A DNA stretch of 64,000 nucleotides from VYFG01 sp965204165 (GCA_965204165.1 OZ241969.1:248001-312000); one strand, 5' to 3'. Positions 1 to 9,364 are shown, numbered from the stretch's first letter. The notes: a model not told the origin generated them from the letters alone. Numbers and translations are program-made.

Positions 1-254
1 GGCGCGGCGTCGCGCAGGCATCCTGCCATGCCCAGACCGAATCCAGGCGCAATCGGTCCGCTGCGCAGCGGCAGTTCCGGCTCGTAGACCGGAATACGGT
101 CATCCGCTTCCAGATAGCTCTGGCCGTAATTGAATATCAGCCGCTCGCCGTCCCGTGCGATGCGGCCGGCGACAACCGGCGCCGTCGCGCCGGGCAACCA
201 TATCCAGACATAGGCTTCCTCCGGCGCTTTCCTACCGGGGCGATCAGAAGTCAT
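1..254 (-). CDS. hipA: HipA-family toxin kinase, N-terminal part only (runs off the left edge)
   Basis: The reverse strand from the ATG at 252-254 to the window edge is open for about 84 codons. The protein begins MTSDRPGRKAPEEAYVWIWL and continues with a small beta-rich segment ending in a G-x-A-PGFGLGMAGCLRDA-like stretch, as in the N-terminal subdomain of HipA serine/threonine kinases. HipA toxins phosphorylate glutamyl-tRNA synthetase in Escherichia coli; whether this one does is unknown, because the kinase core lies outside the window. The start overlaps the end of the upstream HTH gene by 11 bp, the usual hipB-hipA arrangement with translational coupling. The assignment rests on this context plus the N-terminal match. 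Confidence 0.7.
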   Translation of the reverse strand, partial: MTSDRPGRKAPEEAYVWIWLPGATAPVVAGRIARDGERLIFNYGQSYLEADDRIPVYEPELPLRSGPIAPGFGLGMAGCLRDAA

Positions 255-582
255 CTTTCACCTTCGTCGTTCCCGTGCGGGCGGACCGCGGCAGCAGGGT
301 GAGCTTGTCGCGCTCCATCGACAGATGACGTGTCAGCGTTGTCGGTTCGGCTTCGAACAGGCGCAGCCCGACAATGGCGGCCACCTCGAAGGCCGCGCCG
401 ATGGAGGAACCCATTTCGCCTTTCTCGATGCGGTGCACGAGTCCACGCGAAACCCAGGCGCGTTCGGCAACCTCGGCAATCGTGATGCCGCGCTCGATCC
501 GCGCGTTACGGATCATCAGCCCGAAAAGCTCCGCAGCTTCCCGGGCATAGCGGGAATAGCTTCTGTGAGTGGGTTTGGCCAT
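244..582 (-). CDS. hipB: HipB-like XRE-family antitoxin / repressor
   Basis: This 112-residue protein has a classical XRE helix-turn-helix at about residues 20-75. It has the ITIAEVAERAWVSRGLVHRI recognition region followed by EKGEMG. The short C-terminal tail resembles HipB-type antitoxins, whose tail helps bind the toxin. It overlaps the downstream hipA start by 11 bp, so the two are almost certainly one operon. By family precedent it would repress its own promoter and neutralise HipA. The AT-rich 140 bp upstream holds a good -10 candidate. The next gene on the same strand starts well upstream at 2783 and is unrelated. Confidence 0.8.
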   Translation of the reverse strand: MAKPTHRSYSRYAREAAELFGLMIRNARIERGITIAEVAERAWVSRGLVHRIEKGEMGSSIGAAFEVAAIVGLRLFEAEPTTLTRHLSMERDKLTLLPRSARTGTTKVKDDF

Positions 583-614
583 TACTATATTATCTATAAA
601 CAGGTTTTTAAAGG

Positions 615-643
615 ATTATATGACCTATTTATGGATCATTCTA
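615..643 (-). promoter_or_regulatory. Probable hipBA promoter
   Basis: On the minus strand a perfect TATAAT (615-620) lies 33 bp before the hipB ATG. A TAGAAT hexamer sits 17 bp upstream and could be a poor -35. The surrounding 140 bp is strongly AT-rich against a GC-rich background. I see no clear HipB-type palindrome. Confidence 0.4.
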
Positions 644-725
644 GCAAATTTCAAGCAAGTCGAGAAGTTTGTGCGTTGTATCAGGACACAGCACCAGATT
701 CAGTAAGAAATAAGAGGATGTCGCT

Positions 726-2783
726 TTACACCCAGTAGCGCGGGACCGAGAGCGCCACCGGCCGCCTCGCCACCACCCCGGTGTTTTCGAGGGCGCGATA
801 TTCTCCCTCCACCCGGAACGACGATTCATTACAGCCGACCTGCACGTCACATTCCACCGCGGCGTTCCAGTCGTCCCGGGAATGCTGAATGTGATAGTGG
901 TACTCGGCCCATGCCGACAACGGGTCCGACCCACGGCAGCGATAGGTCAGCGAGCCTGCCGCCGCCACGGCCATCCCGTGCCCGCTGACGCGGTAGCAGC
1001 CGTCGTCCTTGATGTACGTGCGCTCCACCAGTCCCGTCCGCGGATCCCGGCGAACCGTGCGTTCGCGCCGAACGGGCCGCAACCAGACCGGCTCCTCTGA
1101 GGCAGGAATGGCCGGACCGCAGGGACGATCGCACTCCAGGTCCGCCAGCCGGTCCGCCGGAAGGATGGGCAGCCTGAGCGTGGATTCAACGGTTCGAACG
1201 GTCAGGCACATGGTTCTTGGCGCCGGCCAGACAAGTGGCCAGGCCTGGGTGGAAACCGCCACCCTGAGGCGGTGTGCGGGGGGAATGCGCTGCACGATGG
1301 GATCCATCCGGACCCGGATCCGGATCCATTCTTCAGGCCGAAGCGCCTCCGGCCGATCCAGCCCGTTCCGGTGGTGCAGGTTCAAAAGACCGTACACGAT
1401 CTGTGTCGCGGACCCGTCCGGGCGAAGATCCACCAGCCTTGCCTGGATGGTGCCCGCATGGTCGGCCCGGCAGTACAGGACCAGTTCAGGTTGGCCGCAG
1501 AGAACCAGTTCCTGCCCGAGCGGAGCGCTGTCGAAACACAGCGAGCCCGCGTCCTCCGCAGCCTGATCCGGCGGCAGCTCGGGACCGATGCCATGGGGCA
1601 GCCATTCGGGCCCGTCAATCCCGTTTTCGAGGGGCGAGGCAACCTCCAGATCCACGCATTCCGGCTTCTCATTGCCAGCCCGCCGCAGCACGCCGTCACC
1701 GAGAACCCAGTCCTCCGGCACGATCTCGGACGGGGGCCAGCGGTCAACGCCCAGCCATCTGCCCGGCCGGTGGTCATAGCTGGTTGCCGGGGGCACGCTG
1801 TCCTGCAGGTAGAGACGCACCCGGGGCAATGCCTCCGTGCCGTTGTCCCGCCCCTTCAGCCACCGGTCCCACCATCGCACCGCCTCCTGCAGGAACCCGG
1901 CCCGGGGTCCCGGCCTCGCTAGGTGCGGATAGGTGTGGGCCCAGGGTCCGATCCAAATTCTGCTCCGGGCATTCAGGCGTTCCGCCATGCGCAGTGCCGC
2001 CGCGGTGTACCCGTCCGCCCAGCCGCAGATCACCAGGGCGGGACACCGGACGGCGGCATGGTCTTCCGCCACGGAACCATGACGCCAGTAATCGTTCCTG
2101 TACTGATGCGCCATCCAGTTTTCCAGCACCATGGGCGCCTTCCGGAACCGCTCCAGCCAGGTAGTCCTCCAGTGCTCCTGGCTGATTAATGGGTCCGGGG
2201 GCCGCATCATGTACAGGGTATAGAGGGCACCCCAGGACAACCCCGCGGTGAGGAGACAGCCGCCCTTGTAGTGGATATCGTCCGAGAACCGGTCGTCCGT
2301 GCCATGGACCGGGATAATCGCCTTCAGGGACGGGGGGTTACGTGCCGCCACCTGCAGGGCGCTGAAGGCGCCCCAGGACATGCCGAACATGCCGGTATTG
2401 CCGTCGCACCAAGGCTGCCGCGCGATCCAGGCAAGCGCCGCGACGGCGTCATCCTGCTCCTGCCGGACGTATTCATCCATCGGCAGCCCCTCCGAGTCGC
2501 CGGACCCGCGCAGTTCCACGCGCAGGGAGGCGTAGCCGTGACCCGCGAACCAGGGATGAATCAGGGCGTCCCGGGGCGCGGTGAAGTCGCGGTGGCGGAA
2601 AGGCACATACTCCACCAGGGCGGGGACTGGGGCGTCCTCCACGTCCGCGGGCAGCCAGAGCCGGGCGTGGAGCCGGACTTCCCCGGGCAGGGGAATCCGG
2701 AGTTCCGTGACCGTGCCGATGCGCCGCGGCAGTTCGTGAAGAACGCGCAGGTCGTCGACATCCGCCGCCACCAGGTTGACCAT
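726..2783 (-). CDS. CocE/NonD-family (peptidase S15-like) alpha/beta hydrolase
   Basis: The 685-residue protein has the full CocE/X-Pro dipeptidyl-peptidase layout. An alpha/beta-hydrolase core has the nucleophile elbow GMSWGA around Ser136, preceded by the oxyanion-type RVELRGSGDSEG loop. An acid follows in CGWADGYT and a His in GPWAHTYPH. A C-terminal jelly-roll domain (about residue 400 onward) has the RLVDLRPDG motif typical of the family. Substrates of family members include esters, amides and acyl-peptides; nothing here identifies the real one. There is no obvious signal peptide. The ATG at 2783 is used because the N-terminal strand region starts directly after it. It is divergent from rng. 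Confidence 0.85.
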   Translation of the reverse strand: MVNLVAADVDDLRVLHELPRRIGTVTELRIPLPGEVRLHARLWLPADVEDAPVPALVEYVPFRHRDFTAPRDALIHPWFAGHGYASLRVELRGSGDSEGLPMDEYVRQEQDDAVAALAWIARQPWCDGNTGMFGMSWGAFSALQVAARNPPSLKAIIPVHGTDDRFSDDIHYKGGCLLTAGLSWGALYTLYMMRPPDPLISQEHWRTTWLERFRKAPMVLENWMAHQYRNDYWRHGSVAEDHAAVRCPALVICGWADGYTAAALRMAERLNARSRIWIGPWAHTYPHLARPGPRAGFLQEAVRWWDRWLKGRDNGTEALPRVRLYLQDSVPPATSYDHRPGRWLGVDRWPPSEIVPEDWVLGDGVLRRAGNEKPECVDLEVASPLENGIDGPEWLPHGIGPELPPDQAAEDAGSLCFDSAPLGQELVLCGQPELVLYCRADHAGTIQARLVDLRPDGSATQIVYGLLNLHHRNGLDRPEALRPEEWIRIRVRMDPIVQRIPPAHRLRVAVSTQAWPLVWPAPRTMCLTVRTVESTLRLPILPADRLADLECDRPCGPAIPASEEPVWLRPVRRERTVRRDPRTGLVERTYIKDDGCYRVSGHGMAVAAAGSLTYRCRGSDPLSAWAEYHYHIQHSRDDWNAAVECDVQVGCNESSFRVEGEYRALENTGVVARRPVALSVPRYWV

Positions 2784-3017
2784 GTTCCGCTGTGCCGGTC
2801 GCAGTGTTGAGCCGCAGCCATCCTAACGGCTTCCGCCCTGATAGCAATACCCGCGTCGCAGCGTTCGCACCGGTGACGGAGCCCGGACAGCCGTGCGTGC
2901 CCGCCCTTGCCGCGCGGTGCCAAAGTCCTGTACTCTTTTTCGCCCCGGATCCGGAATCGTGCCATGCAGCCCGCGTCAACCCCTCCAGGGACCATGACCC
3001 AGGAGCAGCCGCATACC

Positions 3018-4493
3018 ATGCGGGAGGAGATTCTGATCAACGTCACGCCCCAGGAAACCAGGGTGGCCACCCTGGAAAACGGCCTGCTGCAGGAAATCTA
3101 CGTGGAGCGGGTCAAGAACAAGGGCATCGTGGGCAACATCTACGTCGGCAAGGTGGTCCGGGTGTTGCCGGGAATGCAGGCCGCCTTCGTCGACATCGGA
3201 CTCGAGCGCACCGCATTTCTGCACGCCCGTGACCTGCAGGCGCGCACCGACGAGAGCCCCCAGCTGCAGCAGATGGACACGGAGACCAACATCGTCTCCC
3301 TGGTTTCCGAGGGCCAGGATATCGTGGTGCAGGTGGTCAAGGATCCCCTCGGCACCAAGGGCGCACGCCTGTCCAGCCAGATCAGCATCCCGTCGAGAAA
3401 CCTGGTCTACCTGCCGAACAACGACTACATGGGGGTCTCCCAGCGCATCCAGGAACCCGTGACCCGGGAACGCCTCATGGAAGCCCTGAACCGTCTCAAG
3501 GGGGAAACCGGGGCCAGCGGGGGGTTCATTGTGCGCACGGCCGGGGAGACCGCGCTCGAGGAGGAGATCTTTTCGGACATGCAGTTCCTGATCCGTGTCT
3601 GGGAGAAGGTCCGGTCCCGGCGCACGGCCGGCAAGGTGCCGGCCCTGCTGCACACCAGCCTGCCGCTGGCCATGCGGACCGTGCGGGACCTGGTGTGGCA
3701 GAAGGTGAAGAAGATCCGCATCGACTCCAAGGAAACCTTCGAACTGGTAAGCAACTTTGCCCGGGAGCTGATGCCGGACGCCCTGGAGCGCATAGAGCAC
3801 TATCCGGGCGGCAGGCCGATTTTCGATCTGTACGACGTGGAAGAGGAGATCCAGCGGGCGCTGCAGAAGCGCGTGCCGCTCAAGTCCGGCGGCTATCTCA
3901 TCATCGACCAGACGGAAGCCATGACGACGGTGGACGTCAACACCGGCAGCTTTGTCGGCGCGCGCAATCTCGAGGAAACCATCTTCAAGACCAACCTGGA
4001 AGCCGCCGCCACCCTGGCCCACCAGCTCCGTGTGCGCAATCTCGGCGGCATCATCATCGTGGATTTCATCGACATGGGTGTGGACGACCACAAGGAACAG
4101 GTCATGCGGACCCTGGAGCGGGAACTGGCCAAGGACCGCACCAAGACCCAGGTCAACGACATGTCAGCCCTGGGCCTTGTGGAAATCACCCGAAAGCGCA
4201 CCAGCGAAAGCCTGGAGCGGCTGCTGACCGAGGCGTGCCCCGCCTGCAGCGGCCGGGGCATCCAGAAAACCGCAGAAACCACCTGTTACGAGATCTTCCG
4301 CGAAATCCTCAGGGAAGCCCGCCAGTTCGACGCCGAGAAATACCTGGTGGTGGCTTCACCGGCGGTCATCGAACTGCTGCAGGAGGAGGAGTCCACCGGC
4401 CTGGCGGATCTGCAGGATTTCATCCGCAAGTCCATACACCTCAAGGTGGAACCCAGCTTTCACCAGGAGCAGTACGAAGTGGTGCTGATGTGA
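3018..4493 (+). CDS. rng: Ribonuclease G
   Basis: An endoribonuclease of the RNase E/G family, acting in 16S rRNA 5'-end maturation and mRNA decay. I chose the ATG at 3018 (MREEILINVTPQETRVA) because it aligns with the known RNase G start and gives 491 residues, the usual length; ATGs at 2994 and further upstream are also in frame. The S1-like domain (IVGNIYVGKVVRVLPGMQAA) comes first, then the RNase H/DNase I-like catalytic core. Catalytic aspartates lie in TTVDVNTGSF and IIIVDFIDM. The CPACSGRG zinc-link follows, which tetramerises or dimerises the enzyme. AGGAG at 3001-3005 may serve as ribosome binding site, with rather long spacing. It overlaps the next gene by 4 bp. Confidence 0.96.
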   Translation: MREEILINVTPQETRVATLENGLLQEIYVERVKNKGIVGNIYVGKVVRVLPGMQAAFVDIGLERTAFLHARDLQARTDESPQLQQMDTETNIVSLVSEGQDIVVQVVKDPLGTKGARLSSQISIPSRNLVYLPNNDYMGVSQRIQEPVTRERLMEALNRLKGETGASGGFIVRTAGETALEEEIFSDMQFLIRVWEKVRSRRTAGKVPALLHTSLPLAMRTVRDLVWQKVKKIRIDSKETFELVSNFARELMPDALERIEHYPGGRPIFDLYDVEEEIQRALQKRVPLKSGGYLIIDQTEAMTTVDVNTGSFVGARNLEETIFKTNLEAAATLAHQLRVRNLGGIIIVDFIDMGVDDHKEQVMRTLERELAKDRTKTQVNDMSALGLVEITRKRTSESLERLLTEACPACSGRGIQKTAETTCYEIFREILREARQFDAEKYLVVASPAVIELLQEEESTGLADLQDFIRKSIHLKVEPSFHQEQYEVVLM

Positions 4494-4846
4494 CGGCCCG
4501 GTGGGCACGCCTTTTCTGGCTCCTGCCGGGTCTCCTCATGGTTACCGGGCGGGCCGGCGCCTTCGAGTCCACCGAACTGGTGATCCCGCGAAGCCAGTGG
4601 CCGGAATACGTCAACAGCAGCAGCATTGCCGAACTGCCCCAGGTCCGGCAGGTGCTGCGGCAATTCGATGAAGGCGGACGCTTTCGCATCATCGTGCGTT
4701 ATCCCGGCGGCATAGCGAACGCCCGGTGGGCCGGGGAACTGATCGGCTGGTTCATTGCCCACGGGGTACCCGGCCAGTACATCGAACGGGAACTCGGCAC
4801 CGGTGATCCGGACAGCCTTCTCCTGTTGCTGGTGGCAGGCAACTGA
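4490..4846 (+). CDS. Small secreted protein of unknown function, coupled to rng
   Basis: The start is the GTG at 4490, which overlaps the rng stop codon in a GTGA arrangement, so translation is probably coupled. The 118-residue product opens with a signal peptide: Arg-rich start, LFWLLPGLLMV core, then GRAGAFES. The mature part is about 95 residues. It carries the stretch FRIIVRYPGGIANARWAGEL and ends LLLLLVAGN. This mix suggests a small periplasmic alpha/beta domain, a little like the OmpA-type or integrating-conjugative-element lipid-handling domains, but I do not recognise the family. Its position between rng and a cytochrome gene suggests a conserved chromosomal islet. Confidence 0.7.
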   Translation: MTARWARLFWLLPGLLMVTGRAGAFESTELVIPRSQWPEYVNSSSIAELPQVRQVLRQFDEGGRFRIIVRYPGGIANARWAGELIGWFIAHGVPGQYIERELGTGDPDSLLLLLVAGN

Positions 4847-4887
4847 GCTACTTCCCTGCCAACCGGTTTCACGGACACCCCCCCTTG

Positions 4888-5214
4888 ATGAAGCACCTGC
4901 CAAAGCTCCTGGCTGCCAGCCTCGCCGCCGTCTGTGCCCCGGCCCAAGCGGACGCCGAAAGCGATTACAACTACACCTGTGCAGCCTGCCACAACCTCGG
5001 TGTGGCCGGCGCACCCAAGGTCGGTGACTATGCGGCATGGAAGGACCGGATCGCCCAGGGCAACAAGGTGCTCTACGATCACGCCATCAACGGCTACACC
5101 GGCAAGCAGGGCGTCATGCCGCCCAAGGGGGGCTTTGTCGGCCTGTCGGACAACACGGTGAAGGCCATCGTGGAATACATGGTCCTGCAGGCCAACCGGG
5201 CCGCCGCGGACTGA
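4888..5214 (+). CDS. Class I cytochrome c, c5 type
   Basis: The 108-residue protein begins at the ATG at 4888, preceded directly by a TTG that is also open. It has a cleavable signal peptide (MKHLPKLLAASLAAVCAPAQ, then ADA). The single haem-binding CAACH motif lies near the mature N terminus, in the form YTCAACHNLGVAGAPKVG. The distal methionine is supplied by GVMPPKGG. The helix ending KAIVEYMV is typical of cytochrome c5, a small periplasmic electron carrier. It lies 38 bp downstream of the small secreted protein and 3 bp upstream of gluQ, in an apparent operon. Confidence 0.9.
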   Translation: MKHLPKLLAASLAAVCAPAQADAESDYNYTCAACHNLGVAGAPKVGDYAAWKDRIAQGNKVLYDHAINGYTGKQGVMPPKGGFVGLSDNTVKAIVEYMVLQANRAAAD

Positions 5215-5217
5215 ACA

Positions 5218-6138
5218 TTGACGGGCACCGTCGGCCGCTACGCACCCAGCCCCACGGGCCCCCTCCACCTCGGCAACCTGCGCACGGCGCTGCTGTGCTG
5301 GCTGCACGCCCGCGCCAACGGCGGCAGGCTGCTCGTCCGCATGGATGACCTCGACTCGCCGCGCAACCGGCCGGGCGCCGCGGAACGGATCCTGGAAGAC
5401 CTCCGCTGGCTGGGCCTTGACTGGGAAGGCGAGGTCGTCGTGCAGTCGGCCCGCGGGGAACAGTACCGCGATGCTTTCGAACTGCTCGGGGAGGCCGGCA
5501 GCGCATTTCCCTGCCGCTGTTCCCGCCGGGACATCGAGACAGCGCCTGGCGTGCCCGATCCCCGCTTTCCGACGCCGCGCTATCCGGGAACCTGCCGGCC
5601 CGAAAACCGCCCGGCGGCGTTCGGACCAGACGAACCCGTGGCCTGGCGCTTCCGGGTGGCGGACGAGACCCTTGAATTCCGTGACGGGATCCTGGGGCCG
5701 CAGCGGGCGAACCTGTCGGACTACCCCGGAGACTTCGTGATCCGGCGCAAGGACGGCATCTTCGCCTACCAGCTTGCCAGCGTGGTGGACGACGGGCTGC
5801 TCGGTGTGACCGACGTGGTCCGCGGGGCCGACCTGGCGGATTCCACCGCACGCCAGATCGCCCTGTTCCGGGCCCTCGGCTATCCCGTTCCCCGATTCTG
5901 GCACGTACCGCTGATGACGGATGCGGCAGGAATGAAGCTATCCAAGCGGGACGGGGCGGATTCCCTGGACGGCCTGCGCGCGGAAGGCAAGTCCCCCGCG
6001 GAGATCGTCGGGCTGCTGGGCTCGTCCCTGGGACTTTGCCCGGCCGGGGCCCGGCGGGACGCGCATGCGCTGCTCCGCGACCTTCGGCCGGACTTTCTTG
6101 GGCGACTTGCCGCGTCCGTCTGGCCCGGTAGCGGGTAA
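5218..6138 (+). CDS. gluQ: Glutamyl-Q tRNA(Asp) synthetase
   Basis: GluQ attaches glutamate to queuosine at the wobble position of tRNA(Asp). The 306-residue protein is a class I aminoacyl-tRNA synthetase catalytic domain without the anticodon-binding half, the diagnostic feature separating it from GltX. It begins GRYAPSPTGPLHLGNLRTAL (the HIGH-like signature). The zinc site is Cys-x-Cys (CRCSRRDIE) with YPGTC. The KMSKS-like loop is KLSKRDGAD. The start is a TTG at 5218, because no ATG or GTG lies nearby before the HIGH motif. It is followed after 8 bp by the convergent aminopeptidase gene. Confidence 0.94.
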   Translation: MTGTVGRYAPSPTGPLHLGNLRTALLCWLHARANGGRLLVRMDDLDSPRNRPGAAERILEDLRWLGLDWEGEVVVQSARGEQYRDAFELLGEAGSAFPCRCSRRDIETAPGVPDPRFPTPRYPGTCRPENRPAAFGPDEPVAWRFRVADETLEFRDGILGPQRANLSDYPGDFVIRRKDGIFAYQLASVVDDGLLGVTDVVRGADLADSTARQIALFRALGYPVPRFWHVPLMTDAAGMKLSKRDGADSLDGLRAEGKSPAEIVGLLGSSLGLCPAGARRDAHALLRDLRPDFLGRLAASVWPGSG

Positions 6139-6146
6139 ACCCGGTT

Positions 6147-7430
6147 TCAGAACGGCCAGGGGGAGCAGCCGAAGAAGCACGCCAGGGCCCTGACCAGGTA
6201 ATCCTGGTCCTGTACCCCCGCCAGTTCCCGGATGGAGTGCATGCCGAGCTGGGGGATGCCGACATCCACCGTGCGAACACCGAGCCGGGTAGCGGTGATG
6301 GGGCCGATGGTGGTACCGCAGCCCATGTCGGAACGCACCACGATGGCCTGCACCGGCACCCCGCCCTGCTCGCATACATGGCGGAACAGCGCCTCCGTCT
6401 CGCTGTTGGTGGCGTAGCGCTGGTTGTGATTGATCTTGATCACCGGGCCGGCGTTGATCATGGGCCGGTGGGCGGGCTCGTGCTTGTCCGGGTAGTTCGG
6501 ATGCACCCCGTGCGCATTGTCCACGGAAACCAGCATCGAGTGGGAGACCGCACGCGCCAGTGTCCCCGCATCGCCGCAGATCCGGCCGAGCACGTCCCTG
6601 AGAAATGTTCCATCCGCGCCGCTGGCCGAACTGCTGCCCACTTCCTCGTGGTCGCTCAGCACGATCACGGCGTTGGTTCGGGCGCTGCTGCCGATCAGCG
6701 CCTCGGTGGCTGCGAAGCAACTGAGCAGGTTATCGAGCCGCGCCGATGCGATGAATTCCTCCTCGAGCCCCACCACGGCTGCGGGTTGCCGGTCATAGAG
6801 GCTGAGCTCGAATCCCAGGACCCCGGATACATCGCCGATTCCCTGGGCGTCCAGCTGCTTCTCCAGGAGCGCCGGAAACCCGGGTTCATTGCCGCGCATC
6901 GTGCAAAGGAGGGCGGGCAGGTCGTCCTGCCTGTTGATGCTGCGGCTTTCATTGACCTTTCGGTCGAGGTGAATGGCGAGACTGGGAATGAACGCCACCG
7001 GACGGTCGAAGTCCACCAGGGCGTTCCTGATCCGCCCCTCGCGGTCACGATAGGTCACCCTGCCGGCCAGCCCCAGGTCCCGGTCGAACCAGGGAGCCAG
7101 GAGCGCCCCGCCATAGACTTCCAGCGCCAGGCGGGCATAGCCCTCGCTTTCACTGATGGCCTCGGGTTTGACTTTCAGGCAGGGGCTGTCGGTATGGGCG
7201 CCGACCATGCGGAAACCGGGACCGGCATCGCCGGACCAGTTGAATGCGATCAGTGACGAGTCATTGCGGGTCACGAAATAACGGCCTTCGTCCAGCCCGC
7301 CCCAGTCGTCTCCCTCGGCCAGTCGGTGGAAGCCCGATTGCTCCAGGCGCGCGCCCAGGTTCGCCACCGCGTGAAAGGGCGTGGGCGACCGGCTGAGGAA
7401 GTCGAGAAGCGGTTGCGGGAGTTCAGGCAT
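6147..7430 (-). CDS. apeB: M18-family aspartyl aminopeptidase
   Basis: A cytosolic binuclear-metal aminopeptidase of about 427 residues, removing acidic N-terminal residues in characterised relatives. The start is the ATG at 7430 (MPELPQPLLDFLSRSPTPFH), which matches the family's N terminus; an upstream in-frame ATG would add 28 non-conserved residues. Metal ligands are visible in order: His in VGAHTDSPCLK, Asp in SARLDNL, the Glu pair in LSDHEEVGS, Asp in SDMGCGTT and His in LGMHSIREL. The gene converges on gluQ with only 8 bp between stops. apaH lies upstream on the same strand. Confidence 0.93.
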   Translation of the reverse strand: MPELPQPLLDFLSRSPTPFHAVANLGARLEQSGFHRLAEGDDWGGLDEGRYFVTRNDSSLIAFNWSGDAGPGFRMVGAHTDSPCLKVKPEAISESEGYARLALEVYGGALLAPWFDRDLGLAGRVTYRDREGRIRNALVDFDRPVAFIPSLAIHLDRKVNESRSINRQDDLPALLCTMRGNEPGFPALLEKQLDAQGIGDVSGVLGFELSLYDRQPAAVVGLEEEFIASARLDNLLSCFAATEALIGSSARTNAVIVLSDHEEVGSSSASGADGTFLRDVLGRICGDAGTLARAVSHSMLVSVDNAHGVHPNYPDKHEPAHRPMINAGPVIKINHNQRYATNSETEALFRHVCEQGGVPVQAIVVRSDMGCGTTIGPITATRLGVRTVDVGIPQLGMHSIRELAGVQDQDYLVRALACFFGCSPWPF

Positions 7431-7562
7431 GGACGTGCGACCTGGCGGACAGGCGTCGATGCTAAATCCGGAACCGTTCCGGTTCAAGTGCATCCAGGGA
7501 AGGGCCCGGGGCAAGACCGTTCTCCCCGGAAGGCGGCATACGCACCTCGGCCCGGGGCCCGG

Positions 7563-8387
7563 TCATTCGTTCACCCCGCAGCCCACCTGCCAGCATTGGC
7601 GGCTGTGGTCGCCGTCCAAGCGCACCGCGGTCAGCGCGCCGCCCCAGACACAACCGCTGTCCAGGCTGATGATGTTGCCCTGAAGGGAGAAGCCAAGCGC
7701 GGACCAGTGGCCGCAGACGATGCGCCAGCCGTCGCATTTCATGCGCGGATGCTGGTACCAGGGCATCAGCCGGGGCGGCTGGCTCCCGGGTGGGCCTTTG
7801 TGCTCGAAGTCCATGCGGCGCTGCCCGTCCACGAAACGTATCCGGGTCAGGACATTGGTGATGAACCGCAGCCGGGCCTTGCCCTTCAGTTTGCCACTCC
7901 ATGCCCGGGGCTCGCTGCCGTACATGTTGCGCAGGAAATCCGTGTAGCCGTCCCCGCGCAATGCCTGCTCCACCTCTGCAGCCAGGCGCACCAGCTTGGA
8001 CGGCCCCCAGCCCGGGTAGACCCCGGCATGTACCATCAGCGCCTTCAGATCCCTGTCCACATGCACTATCGGCAGGTGCCGAAGCCAGTGCAGCAGTTCA
8101 TCGCGGTCCGGCGCCCGCAGGACCTTCTTCAGGCTGTCGCCGGGCCGGACCTTCCGGATGCCCTCGGCCACTGCCAGCATGTGCAGGTCATGGTTGCCGA
8201 GCACGGTGGTCACGCTGTCGCCGAATTCCCTGACCATGCGCAGGGTTTCCAGGGAGTGGGGGCCGCGGTTGACGAGGTCACCGGTCAACCAGAGCCGGTC
8301 CCTGGCGGGATCGAACTCGAGATCATCCAGGAGCTCCTCGAACGGCACCGCGCATCCCTGGATATCCCCGATGGCGTAAGTGGCCAT
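7563..8387 (-). CDS. apaH: Symmetrical bis(5'-nucleosyl)-tetraphosphatase
   Basis: ApaH hydrolyses Ap4A to two ADP and also removes Np4 caps from RNA. The 274-residue length is normal. The calcineurin-type metallophosphatase motifs are all present: GDIQG at residues 7-11, GDLVNRG, GNHD, and a C-terminal CGHWSA with a later His. The ATG at 8387 is immediately before the first beta strand. mlaA lies 30 bp upstream on the same strand, so the two may be co-transcribed. Confidence 0.95.
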   Translation of the reverse strand: MATYAIGDIQGCAVPFEELLDDLEFDPARDRLWLTGDLVNRGPHSLETLRMVREFGDSVTTVLGNHDLHMLAVAEGIRKVRPGDSLKKVLRAPDRDELLHWLRHLPIVHVDRDLKALMVHAGVYPGWGPSKLVRLAAEVEQALRGDGYTDFLRNMYGSEPRAWSGKLKGKARLRFITNVLTRIRFVDGQRRMDFEHKGPPGSQPPRLMPWYQHPRMKCDGWRIVCGHWSALGFSLQGNIISLDSGCVWGGALTAVRLDGDHSRQCWQVGCGVNE

Positions 8388-8417
8388 TGCTGCGGCTGTC
8401 TCCCTGGCCCTGCTCGA

Positions 8418-9152
8418 TCAATCGTCCTGCAGCAGCTCGTCGAGGAGCATGTCCTCGGTGTCCGCGTCATCGGGCACCACGCCGTCCCTGATCTGTATTT
8501 CACGTCGCTGGCGATAGCTCTCGCGCAAGAACAGGTAGGGGTCCGGCTGCAGCGCAAGCATTTTCTCAGTCCCGAGGTACCGGGCGCGGGTGTCGATCAC
8601 GCGGAGCGTGTTGAGGCCGAGATTCGCATCGCTGTCCTCGGGGCGTATGGGACTGCCGTAGGTCAGCCCGGTTGCCACCCCGACCCCGTCGCGGATGTTG
8701 CTGGGGCCGAACAGCGGCAGCACCAGGTGCGGTCCCGGCGGCACACGCCAGACCGCCAGGGTCTGGCCGAAGTCCTCATCGTTCCGCTCGAAACCGAGGT
8801 CAGTGGCGACGTCGGCGAACCCGGCAAAGCCGAGCGTCGTGTTGATGATGAACCGGCCGGCATCCCTGCCCGCCGCTCCCGGCTTGCCCTGCAGCAGGTC
8901 GTTCACCATGACATAGGGTTCCCTGAGGTTGCGGAAGAAATTCCCGATCCCGCCGCGCACGGGCCCCGGCACCACCCTGCGGTATCCCCTGGCCGTGGGC
9001 GCCAGCACCCATTCGTCGAACTGGATGTTGAACCGGGTCATGGCGCGGTTGTAGTTCTCGAGGGGATCGTCGTGCGAAGCGCCGTTGGTGGCGCACCCGG
9101 CCGTTGTCGCCAGCAGGCAAACAACCAGGCAGCAGCAGAAAGTCCGTTGCAT
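8418..9152 (-). CDS. mlaA: MlaA (VacJ) outer-membrane lipoprotein
   Basis: MlaA is the outer-membrane component of the Mla phospholipid retrograde transport system. I place the start at 9152 (MQRTFCCCLVVCLLATTAGC). This gives a lipoprotein signal with lipobox TAGC, and a further 53 residues upstream in frame are not needed. The body shows family hallmarks: DPLENYNRAMTRFN, FFRNLREPYVMVNDLLQGK, FIINTTLGFAGFADVA, DFGQTLAVWRVPPGPHLVLP and the G-x-S-N-I-R-D-G-V-G stretch. The mature length, 225 residues, is normal. The other Mla genes are not in the window. Confidence 0.93.
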   Translation of the reverse strand: MQRTFCCCLVVCLLATTAGCATNGASHDDPLENYNRAMTRFNIQFDEWVLAPTARGYRRVVPGPVRGGIGNFFRNLREPYVMVNDLLQGKPGAAGRDAGRFIINTTLGFAGFADVATDLGFERNDEDFGQTLAVWRVPPGPHLVLPLFGPSNIRDGVGVATGLTYGSPIRPEDSDANLGLNTLRVIDTRARYLGTEKMLALQPDPYLFLRESYRQRREIQIRDGVVPDDADTEDMLLDELLQDD

Positions 9153-9364
9153 CGTAGAAATTCTTGTTGATGTCATGCAGGCTGCCTTCAAGGGTGTCAG
9201 GCAACTGCCCGGCACAGCGCCGGAGGCATTCCGAAGGGCGGGCATGATACCATTATTCGCGCCTGCCAATTCCCGTTCCCGGACCACTTTTCCATGATCC
9301 GTACCGGCCATCGCGCCGACAGCCCCCGGCCTTCCCTGGAGGGCCGGCCTGCCCCGGCCGAACG

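Noticed and set aside
3695..4489. Long upstream extension of the small secreted protein within rng
   Set aside because: The frame is open but overlaps rng; the GTG at 4490 with the GTGA overlap and the signal peptide gives a normal gene.
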